NCBI GenBank assembly: GCA_023301335.1
Contig: JALZVA010000103.1
Coordinates: forward strand, 1 to 5,069
Direction of reading: 5' to 3'
Length of the DNA stretch: 5,069 nucleotides
From: Akkermansiaceae bacterium
GTDB taxonomy: Bacteria; Verrucomicrobiota; Verrucomicrobiia; Verrucomicrobiales; Akkermansiaceae
In this document: piece after piece, positions 1 to 5,069 of the stretch
Layout of the letters: each line of letters begins with the position of its first letter
Position numbering within the stretch: the first letter of the stretch is position 1
Position numbers and translations under genes: made by a program
The notes under the pieces: model-generated
The model's database searches: none
Told to the model about the DNA's origin: nothing
Seen by the model: the letters and a program-made list of their open reading frames with translations, nothing else

Positions 1-38
1 GTAAGGAAATGCGTTAAACCGTATTCACCTGTATTTCT

Positions 39-81
39 ATCGTGGAGAGTTACCCTATGTAGGTAGCCTCCACGATTTTTT
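39..81 (+). terminator. Strong Rho-independent terminator of an upstream unit
   Basis: The arms ATCGTGGAG (39-47) and CTCCACGAT (68-76) pair perfectly over 9 bp. Inside them, after one bulged A, 49-54 pairs with 62-67 (GTTACC with GGTAGC, one G-U) around a 7-base loop. A run of six T (76-81) follows. This is textbook intrinsic-terminator form. It probably ends a gene lying left of the window; bases 1-38 show only very short reading-frame ends and cannot be assigned. As it lies about 105 bases before thrS it could also act as an attenuator in a long thrS leader, but I see no T-box elements to support that. Confidence 0.85.
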
Positions 82-185
82 GTAATTAAAACCAAAGCCA
101 AGCAGAGAGAATGCTTTAGAAAGCTAAGAGTTTGGCACATTTCACTATTGCAAAGTCCACCATTAGGTGATTTTTAGGCATTGTT
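82..185 (+). promoter_or_regulatory. thrS 5' leader with ribosome binding site
   Basis: This non-coding stretch separates the terminator from the thrS start. A TAGG (175-178) sits 7 bases before the ATG and is the likely Shine-Dalgarno element. Weak folding is possible: GCCAA (97-101) can pair with TTGGC (132-136), enclosing GCTT(TAGA)AAGC around 113-124. I find no convincing -35/-10 pair and no T-box. In E. coli, thrS is autoregulated through a tRNA-like operator in its leader; nothing here is clear enough to claim the same. Confidence 0.35.
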
Positions 186-2093
186 ATGTCTGAAGCAAAC
201 GATAGGAAAACTCTGGAAGAGCGTCATCAAATGAGTGATATTGAGCGACTTCGTCACTCATGTGCGCATGTGTTAGCGACCGCGATTCTTAGAATCTGGC
301 CAGATGCCCAGCTTGCGGGTGGGCCACCAGTGCAAAATGGGTTTTATTACGATATCGATTTAGAGCATAGCATCACGCCAGACGATTTTGAAAAAATAGA
401 GGCGGAGATGAAAAAGGTAGTGAAAGAAAACTCTTCTTTCACCAAGTCCGTAGTCACACGCGAAGAAGCGCTAGACCTGATTGAATCAGGTCGCATAGGT
501 GGACTAGAGGAGAGAGGATTCCCATCTAAGTATAAGGTGGAGATGCTCAATGACATCCCAGAAGGCGAGGAAATTTCGTTGTTTGAAAACAACGGCTTCA
601 TGGATCTCTGTGCCGGCCCACACGTTGGACGCACAGGAAACTGTAAAGCCTTCAAGGTGATGAGTGTTGCCAGTGCGTTTTTCAAAGGAGACAACACACG
701 GGAATCACTACAACGAATTTACGGAACCTGTTTTAAAAATAAGACCGAACTAGGAGATCACTTAGAGAAACTAGAAGAGGCAAAGAAGCGTGACCACCGC
801 AAGTTAGGCAAAGAGCTTGGACTGTTCCACATCGATGAGATGGTTGGGCAGGGTCTTATTCTCTGGAAACCAAAGGGAGCTTTGGTACGTCGCTCTCTAC
901 AAGACTTCATCACCGAAAACCTTGATGCGCAAGGGTACAGCCAAGTCTTCACACCTCACATCGGAAAGTTGGATCTATACCGCACGAGTGGACATTTCCC
1001 ATATTATCAGGAAAGTCAGTATGCTGCTATTCCAGATCGTGGAGCATTGGAGAAGCTTAATGACGACACGACCACCTGCTCTGATTTAACCAATGGACTG
1101 AGCGACGGGACGATTGATGGCTACATGCTGAAGCCGATGAACTGTCCGCACCACATTAAGATTTTTGATAGTGAACACAGAACCTATAAAGATCTTCCTA
1201 TTCGACTTGCCGAATTTGGCACAGTGTACCGTTGGGAACAGAGTGGGGAGCTGGGAGGAATGACGCGTGTGCGTGGTTTTACCCAAGATGACGCACACCT
1301 ATTTTGCATGCCTGAGCAGGTAGCAGAGGAAGTTCAAAAATGCTTAGAACTAGTAAAAAAAGTGCTCAATACATTAGGCATGCACGACTATCGTGTGCGC
1401 CTCTCTCTACGTGATCCGGACAGTGATAAATACACAGGAGAGCCAGAGAATTGGGATAAAGCTGAGCAAGCCTTACGTGATGCCGTTAAGGTCTTGGGTG
1501 TGGAGTACTCAGAAGAGCCTGGAGAGGCAGCCTTCTACGGACCAAAAATCGATTTCGTAGTGAAAGACGTGATTGGACGTGATTGGCAGTTAGGCACCGT
1601 GCAGGTGGACTACAATTTACCTCTAAGGTTTAATCTCTCTTATACAGGTTCAGATAACAGCAAGCATGTGCCAGTGATGATTCACCGCGCACCCTTCGGT
1701 TCGCTAGAGCGATTCACTGGGCTTCTGATTGAACATTTCGAGGGGAAATTTCCAACCTGGCTTTCTCCTGAGCAAGTGCGCGTGATCCCGCTTTCTGATA
1801 AATTCCTAGATAAAGCTGAGGAAGCGTCTGCTACATTAGCAAATAGGGGAGTGAGAGTGACGATTGACCGTGCATCTGAAAAGATGGGAGCAAAAATTCG
1901 TAATGCGCGTCTCGACCGCGTTCCTTACATGTTGGTGATTGGAGGACGTGAAGCAGAAACTAACTCTGTGTCAGTTAGACACCGAGATCTAGAGGATTTA
2001 GGGACTCGTACCTTAGCCCAATTCGTAGAAGACGTGACATTTGAAATTGAGAATCGAGTGTTAACACCAGAAAAGCCAGCGGGAGCGGAATAA
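186..2093 (+). CDS. thrS: Threonyl-tRNA synthetase (ThrRS), form lacking the TGS domain
   Basis: This cytoplasmic class II synthetase charges tRNA-Thr with threonine using ATP. The 635-residue product starts almost directly in the N2 editing domain: H24 and H28 (HSCAH) and C142/H146 (DLCAGPHV) are the editing-site residues. The usual N-terminal TGS domain of about 60 residues is absent. The catalytic core carries KPMNCPHH (316-323), motif 2 with RVRGFTQDDAH, and VPVMIHR. The zinc ligands are C320, H371 and H500, matching E. coli C334, H385 and H511. The anticodon-binding domain fills roughly residues 525-620 (RVPYMLVIGGRE). About 25 extra residues (about 283-307) precede the zinc cysteine compared with E. 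coli. The ATG at 186 has a TAGG 7 bases upstream; ATG 231 (M16) is a less likely alternative. infC follows after 108 bases, the usual bacterial neighbour. Confidence 0.97.
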   Translation: MSEANDRKTLEERHQMSDIERLRHSCAHVLATAILRIWPDAQLAGGPPVQNGFYYDIDLEHSITPDDFEKIEAEMKKVVKENSSFTKSVVTREEALDLIESGRIGGLEERGFPSKYKVEMLNDIPEGEEISLFENNGFMDLCAGPHVGRTGNCKAFKVMSVASAFFKGDNTRESLQRIYGTCFKNKTELGDHLEKLEEAKKRDHRKLGKELGLFHIDEMVGQGLILWKPKGALVRRSLQDFITENLDAQGYSQVFTPHIGKLDLYRTSGHFPYYQESQYAAIPDRGALEKLNDDTTTCSDLTNGLSDGTIDGYMLKPMNCPHHIKIFDSEHRTYKDLPIRLAEFGTVYRWEQSGELGGMTRVRGFTQDDAHLFCMPEQVAEEVQKCLELVKKVLNTLGMHDYRVRLSLRDPDSDKYTGEPENWDKAEQALRDAVKVLGVEYSEEPGEAAFYGPKIDFVVKDVIGRDWQLGTVQVDYNLPLRFNLSYTGSDNSKHVPVMIHRAPFGSLERFTGLLIEHFEGKFPTWLSPEQVRVIPLSDKFLDKAEEASATLANRGVRVTIDRASEKMGAKIRNARLDRVPYMLVIGGREAETNSVSVRHRDLEDLGTRTLAQFVEDVTFEIENRVLTPEKPAGAE

Positions 2094-2145
2094 ATCGATA
2101 TTTCTTTATAAAATCAAGTGGACGACCACAGCAATTTTGCTAGTG

Positions 2146-2166
2146 TGCGGCAGCAAGCCGCATTTT
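2146..2166 (+). promoter_or_regulatory. Hairpin plus short T-run in the thrS-infC spacer
   Basis: TGCGGC (2146-2151) pairs perfectly with GCCGCA (2157-2162) around the loop AGCAA, and TTTT follows. It lies 53 bases after the thrS stop and about 20 bases before the infC Shine-Dalgarno sequence. It could be a weak terminator or attenuator that lowers infC transcription relative to thrS, a processing site, or part of the infC leader fold. A TATAAAAT box-like sequence sits just upstream (2107-2114) but has no recognisable -35, so a separate infC promoter is not established. Confidence 0.5.
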
Positions 2167-2187
2167 AACGGCGCAACGAAAACCTAC

Positions 2188-2193
2188 AGGAGG
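2188..2193 (+). promoter_or_regulatory. infC Shine-Dalgarno site that fixes the AUA start
   Basis: A perfect AGGAGG lies 8 bases before the ATA at 2202. No other strong ribosome-binding sequence lies in the 150 bases upstream of the first conventional start (GTG 2286), and that GTG falls inside the conserved IF3 N-domain. This site therefore decides the unusual start codon. Confidence 0.85.
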
Positions 2194-2201
2194 ATAAAAC
2201 A

Positions 2202-2846
2202 ATAGCTAAAAAGAAAAGACCAAATCGCAGCAGAAGAGACTTAACACGTGTAAACGAGTATATTAGAGCACCTAAGGTTAGAGTAGTGCTTGAAACTGGC
2301 GAACAGCTGGGAGTCATGCCTGCAAAAGAGGCTCTTGCGAAGGCAAAAATGGTAGGTTTGGATTTAGTGGAAATCGCTGCAACAGTGAATCCCCCAGTTT
2401 GTAAAATTTGTGATTACGGAAAGCATAAGTATGAACAAGCGAAGCTCAAGAAAAAGAGCCCAAAGCAAACAACCAAGGTAAAGGAAGTAAAATTCCGTGT
2501 GCGTACTGAGGAACATGATTACAACCTAAAGTGCACCAATATTGAGAAATTTATCAGTGCCGGTAATAAAGTAAGAGTACAGCTCCAGTTTAGAGGACGG
2601 GAGAACGCACACAAAGACTTAGGATTTGTCGTTCTTAATCGCGTCGCTGAAGATGTAAAAGGCTGCACGAACTTAGACCAGCAGCCAAAGCTCGCAGGCC
2701 GCGCAGTTGCCATGACACTTTCTCCACTTCCAGTAGACCAGAGAGAGTTCAAATTCTTCAAGGATGGAGATGACATCGAACCTGAAGAAGATCTCGATGA
2801 CAACTTCGTAGAGGATGAGGAAAACGAATCCGAAGAGGAGGAGTAG
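2202..2846 (+). CDS. infC: Translation initiation factor IF-3, AUA start codon
   Basis: IF3 binds the 30S subunit, prevents premature 50S joining and proofreads the start codon and initiator tRNA. Read from ATA at 2202, the product has 214 residues: a basic leader (AKKKRPNRSRR), the N-domain with VNEYIRAPKVRVV and GEQLGVMPAKEAL, the IF3 signature PPVCKICDYGKHKYEQ, a lysine-rich linker, and the C-domain with KEVKFRVRTEEHDY and FRGRENAH. The last 26 residues (189-214) hold 17 Asp/Glu, a tail absent from E. coli IF3. Upstream the frame is closed by TAA at 2166, and the only codon with a good Shine-Dalgarno is the ATA. Starting at GTG 2286 would delete 28 residues, including the conserved VNEYIRAPKVR. 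Rare AUU/AUC/AUA starts are known for infC and allow autoregulation by IF3 itself; that regulation is inferred here. It follows thrS, but rpmI and rplT do not follow it. Confidence 0.95.
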   Translation: MAKKKRPNRSRRDLTRVNEYIRAPKVRVVLETGEQLGVMPAKEALAKAKMVGLDLVEIAATVNPPVCKICDYGKHKYEQAKLKKKSPKQTTKVKEVKFRVRTEEHDYNLKCTNIEKFISAGNKVRVQLQFRGRENAHKDLGFVVLNRVAEDVKGCTNLDQQPKLAGRAVAMTLSPLPVDQREFKFFKDGDDIEPEEDLDDNFVEDEENESEEEE

Positions 2847-2862
2847 TTCGATCAAGAGTAAA

Positions 2863-2877
2863 TTAGAGTTACTCTAA
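2863..2877. repeat. Short palindrome after infC
   Basis: TTAGAGT (2863-2869) and ACTCTAA (2871-2877) form a perfect 7-bp inverted repeat around one central base, 16 bases after the infC stop and just before the infC terminator. A looser copy of the arms, TTAGAG (2942-2947) and CTCTAA (2963-2968), lies about 80 bases on. ACTCTAAAAAT occurs at both 2871-2881 and 2962-2972. It may simply be part of the T-rich tails of - strand terminators; no function is assigned. Confidence 0.35.
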
Positions 2878-2884
2878 AAATTTT

Positions 2885-2921
2885 AAAGCCGTTCTCTTAC
2901 AGAGCGGCTTTTTTGTTTTTT
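2885..2921 (+). terminator. Rho-independent terminator of infC
   Basis: AAAGCCG (2885-2891) pairs with CGGCTTT (2905-2911). After a TT bulge, CTCT (2894-2897) pairs with AGAG (2901-2904) over the loop TAC. TTTTTTGTTTTTT follows. It lies 38 bases after the infC stop. The - strand reading also ends in an AT-rich AAAATTTTT tail, so it may work as a backup terminator for metF from the other side. Confidence 0.9.
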
Positions 2922-2966
2922 ATGAGGATAGATTTCTTATGTTAGAGACGTGTTAAGACTAACTCT

Positions 2967-2989
2967 AAAAATGAAGACTAGGCGTCCTC
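2967..2989 (-). terminator. Probable metF terminator
   Basis: Read on the - strand, GAGGAC (2989-2984) pairs with GTCTTC (2978-2973) over a 5-base loop with one G-U pair. ATTTTT (2972-2967) follows. The hairpin begins only 2 bases after the metF stop codon. The stem is short, so this is weaker than the infC terminator, but its position and T-run are right. Confidence 0.5.
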
Positions 2990-2991
2990 TC

Positions 2992-3894
2992 TTATTTTTT
3001 TACAAGCCCAAGATTTGCATAAATCTCGCGCGTAGCCTGACTCTTATTAAGCGTGTAGAAATGAATGCCCGCCACACCATTATCGAGAAGATCGACACAT
3101 TGCTGAGAGGCGTAGTGGATGCCAACGCGTTCAACTGCGTCTTTATCATCACCGGCTCGCTCTAGTGAGCTGATCAAACGTGCAGGAAAGCGTGAGCCTT
3201 CGGCAAGTTCAGAAATACGTCTCATCCCCTGTGTCGATGTCACTGGCATCACTCCCGCAATGATAGGGATTTCAATACCGTTCTGAATGCATCTATCTCG
3301 GTAGTCGTAAAAATCATGGTTATCAAAGAAAAGCTGCGTGCAGATGTAGTCTGCACCCGCATCTACTTTTTCCTTCATATAGTCCATCTCTAGCATCCTA
3401 TTTGGAGTGAGCGGATGGCCCTCTGGAAAACCAGCAACGCCGATGCCAAAGCCTTGAGGGTCTGGATGTCTTCCTGATGCGTTAAACGTTTTAATAAAAC
3501 GGACCAGATCAGCAGCATACTTGAAGTCGTCTTTTGAGCGATCGTAGTTTGGCTGATCACGAGGTGGGTCTCCTCTTAATGCTAAAATATTACCCACACC
3601 AGCATCTGCATAACGCTGAAGGATGGTGTCAATTTCCTCTTCACTATGCCCAACACAAGTAAGGTGAGGAATAGGTGGTATATTGGACTGCTCTTTGATT
3701 CTAACAACGAGGTCGTGCGTGAGGTCACGTGTGGTTCCGCCAGCGCCATAGGTAACGCTAACGTAGGAGGGGGCATAAGGGATTAATTCCTCAATGGCTT
3801 GATACAACGATTCTGCACCAGCTGCATTCCGTGGTGGGAAGAACTCGAAGGAAAGCGTAGGTTGCTCAGGGTTGAGAATGTCATTGATGTGCAT
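2992..3894 (-). CDS. metF: Methylenetetrahydrofolate reductase
   Basis: This soluble FAD enzyme reduces 5,10-methylene-THF to 5-methyl-THF, the methyl donor for methionine synthase. The 300-residue product matches the bacterial MetF length (296 in E. coli). Family motifs appear in order: LSFEFFPPRN (14-23; E17 corresponds to catalytic E. coli Glu28), SVTYGAGGTTRDLT (46-59), PHLTCVGHS (76-84), LALRGDPPRD (104-113; D109 corresponds to flavin-tuning Asp120), GVAGFPEGHP (152-161), ICTQLFFDN (184-192), IIAGVMPV (211-218) and GIHFYTLN near the end. I chose ATG 3894 because AAAGG lies 7 bases upstream. The longer GTG start at 3915 adds seven unconserved residues and has no good ribosome site. The gene stands alone, convergent with infC and divergent from the repeat-protein gene. 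No methionine-cycle gene or recognisable SAM/SAH riboswitch lies next to it. The stop is TAA. Confidence 0.96.
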   Translation of the reverse strand: MHINDILNPEQPTLSFEFFPPRNAAGAESLYQAIEELIPYAPSYVSVTYGAGGTTRDLTHDLVVRIKEQSNIPPIPHLTCVGHSEEEIDTILQRYADAGVGNILALRGDPPRDQPNYDRSKDDFKYAADLVRFIKTFNASGRHPDPQGFGIGVAGFPEGHPLTPNRMLEMDYMKEKVDAGADYICTQLFFDNHDFYDYRDRCIQNGIEIPIIAGVMPVTSTQGMRRISELAEGSRFPARLISSLERAGDDKDAVERVGIHYASQQCVDLLDNGVAGIHFYTLNKSQATREIYANLGLVKK

Positions 3895-3901
3895 AATCTT
3901 G

Positions 3902-3906
3902 CCTTT
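3902..3906 (-). promoter_or_regulatory. metF ribosome binding site
   Basis: On the - strand AAAGG lies 7 bases before ATG 3894. It favours that ATG over the upstream in-frame GTG at 3915. Confidence 0.6.
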
Positions 3907-4041
3907 GAAATGCACTAAATAGACAAAAAGGGGAAGGAAAAACGAGGCTTTCTTGTGTGTGTATCTTTTTTAAAAAAACGGTGTCTTCGTTCCTAGAAAC
4001 GCTAGTGAGAATAACAGAGTGAGACAATCTGGGGAAATAAA

Positions 4042-4069
4042 TTGACAGCATTTCTGGGGTGTCTATTCC
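4042..4069 (+). promoter_or_regulatory. Possible promoter of the FG-GAP repeat gene
   Basis: A perfect -35 consensus TTGACA (4042-4047) is followed 16 bases later by TATTCC (4064-4069), a poor -10 matching only three of six consensus bases. If real, transcription would begin at about 4075-4078, on top of the ATG codons at 4076 and 4079, giving a nearly leaderless mRNA. The rest of the metF/FG-GAP intergenic region holds an A/T tract (3966-3978) and no clear - strand promoter. Confidence 0.3.
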
Positions 4070-4075
4070 TATTTG

Positions 4076-5069
4076 ATGATGAACTATCTTTATAGCTCTA
4101 TAGCACTTCTTGTTTGCTCGCAGCCTCTGCTCGCTCAAGGTAAACCACAATTTCAAGATCCTTTACGTATTGAAGTAGATGGTGAACCTATCGCTATCCC
4201 TGGAGGATATACGTTCCCTACCATGGTTGATCTGGATGATGATAAACGAGTAGATTTGGTAGTTGGATATTATAGAGGTGCAGGGATGCTTTTTTATAAA
4301 AATGTAGGAACTTTAGAGTCTCCTAAATACGCTCCTGCAAAACAAATAATGGTTAACAAGGAACCCCTACTTGTTCCTGGGGTCGGGCCATGATGCACCG
4401 GAACGTCTCCACAGTTTGTGGATTTAGATAATGATGGGATTTTAGATGTAGTAAGTGGAGCTTACACTACAAGCCAAAAACATGATATCAAAAGGGCACC
4501 GGTTCATTGGTTTAAAGGGAGCGGTAAAGACGGTATGAACTACCATGATTCAGTTCCTGTAGAAACATTATCTGGCGTAGCACCAAACCTAAGTAATTTG
4601 TTCAATGAAAAATTTGATGGCAGCGGGAGGAGTATTTTCAGGCTTCCTGAGCCAGTGAGCACCAAACCTAGTTTTGTGGACCTCAATGATGACGGATTTC
4701 TAGATCTCGTGTACGGTGAAGAATGTGGAATGATTATCTCACACATGGGTTCAGCGGCCAAGGGGGTGAACCATTTTTCTGATAAACCTCAAATCTTAAA
4801 AAATACAGAGGGTGGGAACCTCACTGCAGGGGGTTACGGGAGCCCACACTTCGTCGATTGGGATGCGGACGGGGATCTGGATATAGTATCGGGGTTTAAA
4901 TATGGAGGCGTGTATTTTTCTGAAAATGTGGGAGACTCTAAGAATCCAAAGTGGAAAGCATTCGTGGAATGGAAAGCAAGGACACCTGAACTCTCTAATT
5001 ATTACGGGCAATACGCCATGCGAGATAGTAGAAAGCAGATGGAACCTTGGTGTTACACAACGGTCTGCG
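4076..5069 (+). CDS. Secreted FG-GAP/VCBS-repeat protein, 3'-truncated by the window edge and interrupted by an in-frame TGA (possible pseudogene)
   Basis: Residues 1-20 look like a signal peptide (core IALLVCSQPLLA, cleavage near A20), though the n-region has no Lys or Arg. Four calcium-loop repeats of the FG-GAP beta-propeller type follow: DLDDDKRVDL (52-61, with Lys where Gly is usual), DLDNDGILD (116-124), DLNDDGFLD (202-210) and DWDADGDLD (261-269), each with a hydrophobic VVxG or IVSG strand. Codon 106 is TGA (4391-4393). The same frame then stays open to the edge, and repeat 2 begins ten residues later. Read normally, translation gives only a 105-residue stub with one repeat. Starts at TTG 4073, ATG 4076 and ATG 4079 are possible; none has a Shine-Dalgarno sequence, and an in-frame TGA at 4043 closes the frame upstream. 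The specific function is unknown; such proteins are usually exported adhesin- or integrin-like scaffolds. It is transcribed divergently from metF. Confidence 0.75.
4391..4393 (+). other. In-frame TGA inside the FG-GAP gene
   Basis: This TGA is preceded by GVGP and followed in the same frame by CTGTSPQFVDLDNDG. No frameshift is needed: both sides share one frame. The other two forward frames downstream close within about 45 bases and show no repeat motif. A one-base change of TGG to TGA would explain it. Confidence 0.9.
4408..4422 (+). other. Perfect hairpin just after the in-frame TGA
   Basis: TCCACA (4408-4413) and TGTGGA (4417-4422) pair over 6 bp around a GTT loop. The stem starts 14 bases and the loop 20 bases after the TGA. 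A G as first loop base and this spacing fit the loose bacterial SECIS model, but short hairpins like this are common by chance and the sequence encodes the conserved SPQFVD strand. Confidence 0.3.

Noticed and set aside
82..185. T-box riboswitch before thrS
   Set aside because: I find no T-box consensus and no paired antiterminator arrangement; the strong terminator at 39-81 is better explained as the end of an upstream unit.
347..697. A 116-codon - strand reading frame inside thrS
   Set aside because: It lies wholly antisense to conserved ThrRS sequence and is Ser/Leu-rich shadow translation with no ribosome site I can support.
2286..2288. GTG as the infC start
   Set aside because: It would remove the conserved start of the IF3 N-domain, and it has no good Shine-Dalgarno sequence at proper spacing.
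2950..3165. A 71-codon + strand reading frame near the metF 3' end
   Set aside because: Most of it is antisense to conserved MetF codons, and it would cross the metF terminator; no domain is visible.
3913..3915. GTG as the metF start
   Set aside because: It adds only seven unconserved residues and lacks a ribosome site, whereas ATG 3892-3894 has AAAGG at 7 bases.
3895..4075. SAM or SAH riboswitch before metF
   Set aside because: Reading the - strand shows no conserved core or multi-stem fold, only A/T tracts and an imperfect small inverted repeat.
4106..4117. Lipoprotein signal (LLVC) in the FG-GAP protein
   Set aside because: The residue before the Cys is Val, not Gly/Ala/Ser, and the hydrophobic core continues past it, so an ordinary signal peptide fits better.
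3881..4156. A 91-codon - strand reading frame across the metF upstream region
   Set aside because: It overlaps the metF start and the FG-GAP signal peptide, has no recognisable domain, and the composition looks like random translation of AT-rich DNA.
4390..4431. Restart or frameshift at ATGATG overlapping the TGA
   Set aside because: That frame closes after 13 codons and carries no repeat motif, while the original frame continues straight into FG-GAP sequence.

Overview
The window reads as bacterial chromosome with moderate GC content. It holds two translation genes on the + strand (thrS, infC), a convergent folate/one-carbon gene on the - strand (metF), and the start of a divergent gene for a secreted FG-GAP/VCBS-repeat protein that runs off the right edge. 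The best lineage guess is the Planctomycetes-Verrucomicrobia-Chlamydiae group, most likely Verrucomicrobia. The reasons are a ThrRS without a TGS domain and with an insertion before the zinc-site cysteine, an IF3 with a long acidic tail, and an exported FG-GAP repeat protein. This is family knowledge plus inference; no database search was possible.

Layout. Bases 1-38 hold nothing identifiable. A strong intrinsic terminator (39-81) closes an unseen upstream unit. A leader of about 100 bases then precedes thrS (186-2093, threonyl-tRNA synthetase). After a 108-base spacer with a GC-rich hairpin comes infC (2202-2846, initiation factor IF3). No ATG, GTG or TTG lies between the preceding in-frame stop (2166) and residue 29, so infC almost certainly starts at an AUA codon behind a perfect AGGAGG. 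This is the rare-start type known for infC. A strong terminator (2885-2921) ends infC, and rpmI and rplT do not follow it. metF (3894-2992, - strand) ends head-on against infC with its own small hairpin terminator.

A divergent intergenic region (3895-4075) separates metF from the repeat-protein gene (4076 to the edge). That gene has a signal peptide and four FG-GAP-type calcium-loop motifs. An in-frame TGA at 4391-4393 lies between motifs 1 and 2, yet the frame stays open and keeps FG-GAP character for the next 225 codons. It could be a recent nonsense mutation, a base error, stop-codon readthrough or selenocysteine recoding. A perfect 6-bp hairpin 14 bases after the TGA happens to fit the loose bacterial SECIS geometry. 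An internal parallel (P-stop-C here, P-W-C at the end of the window) instead points to a lost Trp codon.

Functionally, thrS and infC form the common translation pair and may share a transcript. metF makes methyl-tetrahydrofolate for methionine synthesis. The repeat protein is an unrelated envelope or secreted protein. I see no clear undescribed system. The in-frame TGA and the AUA start are the two observations most worth checking.
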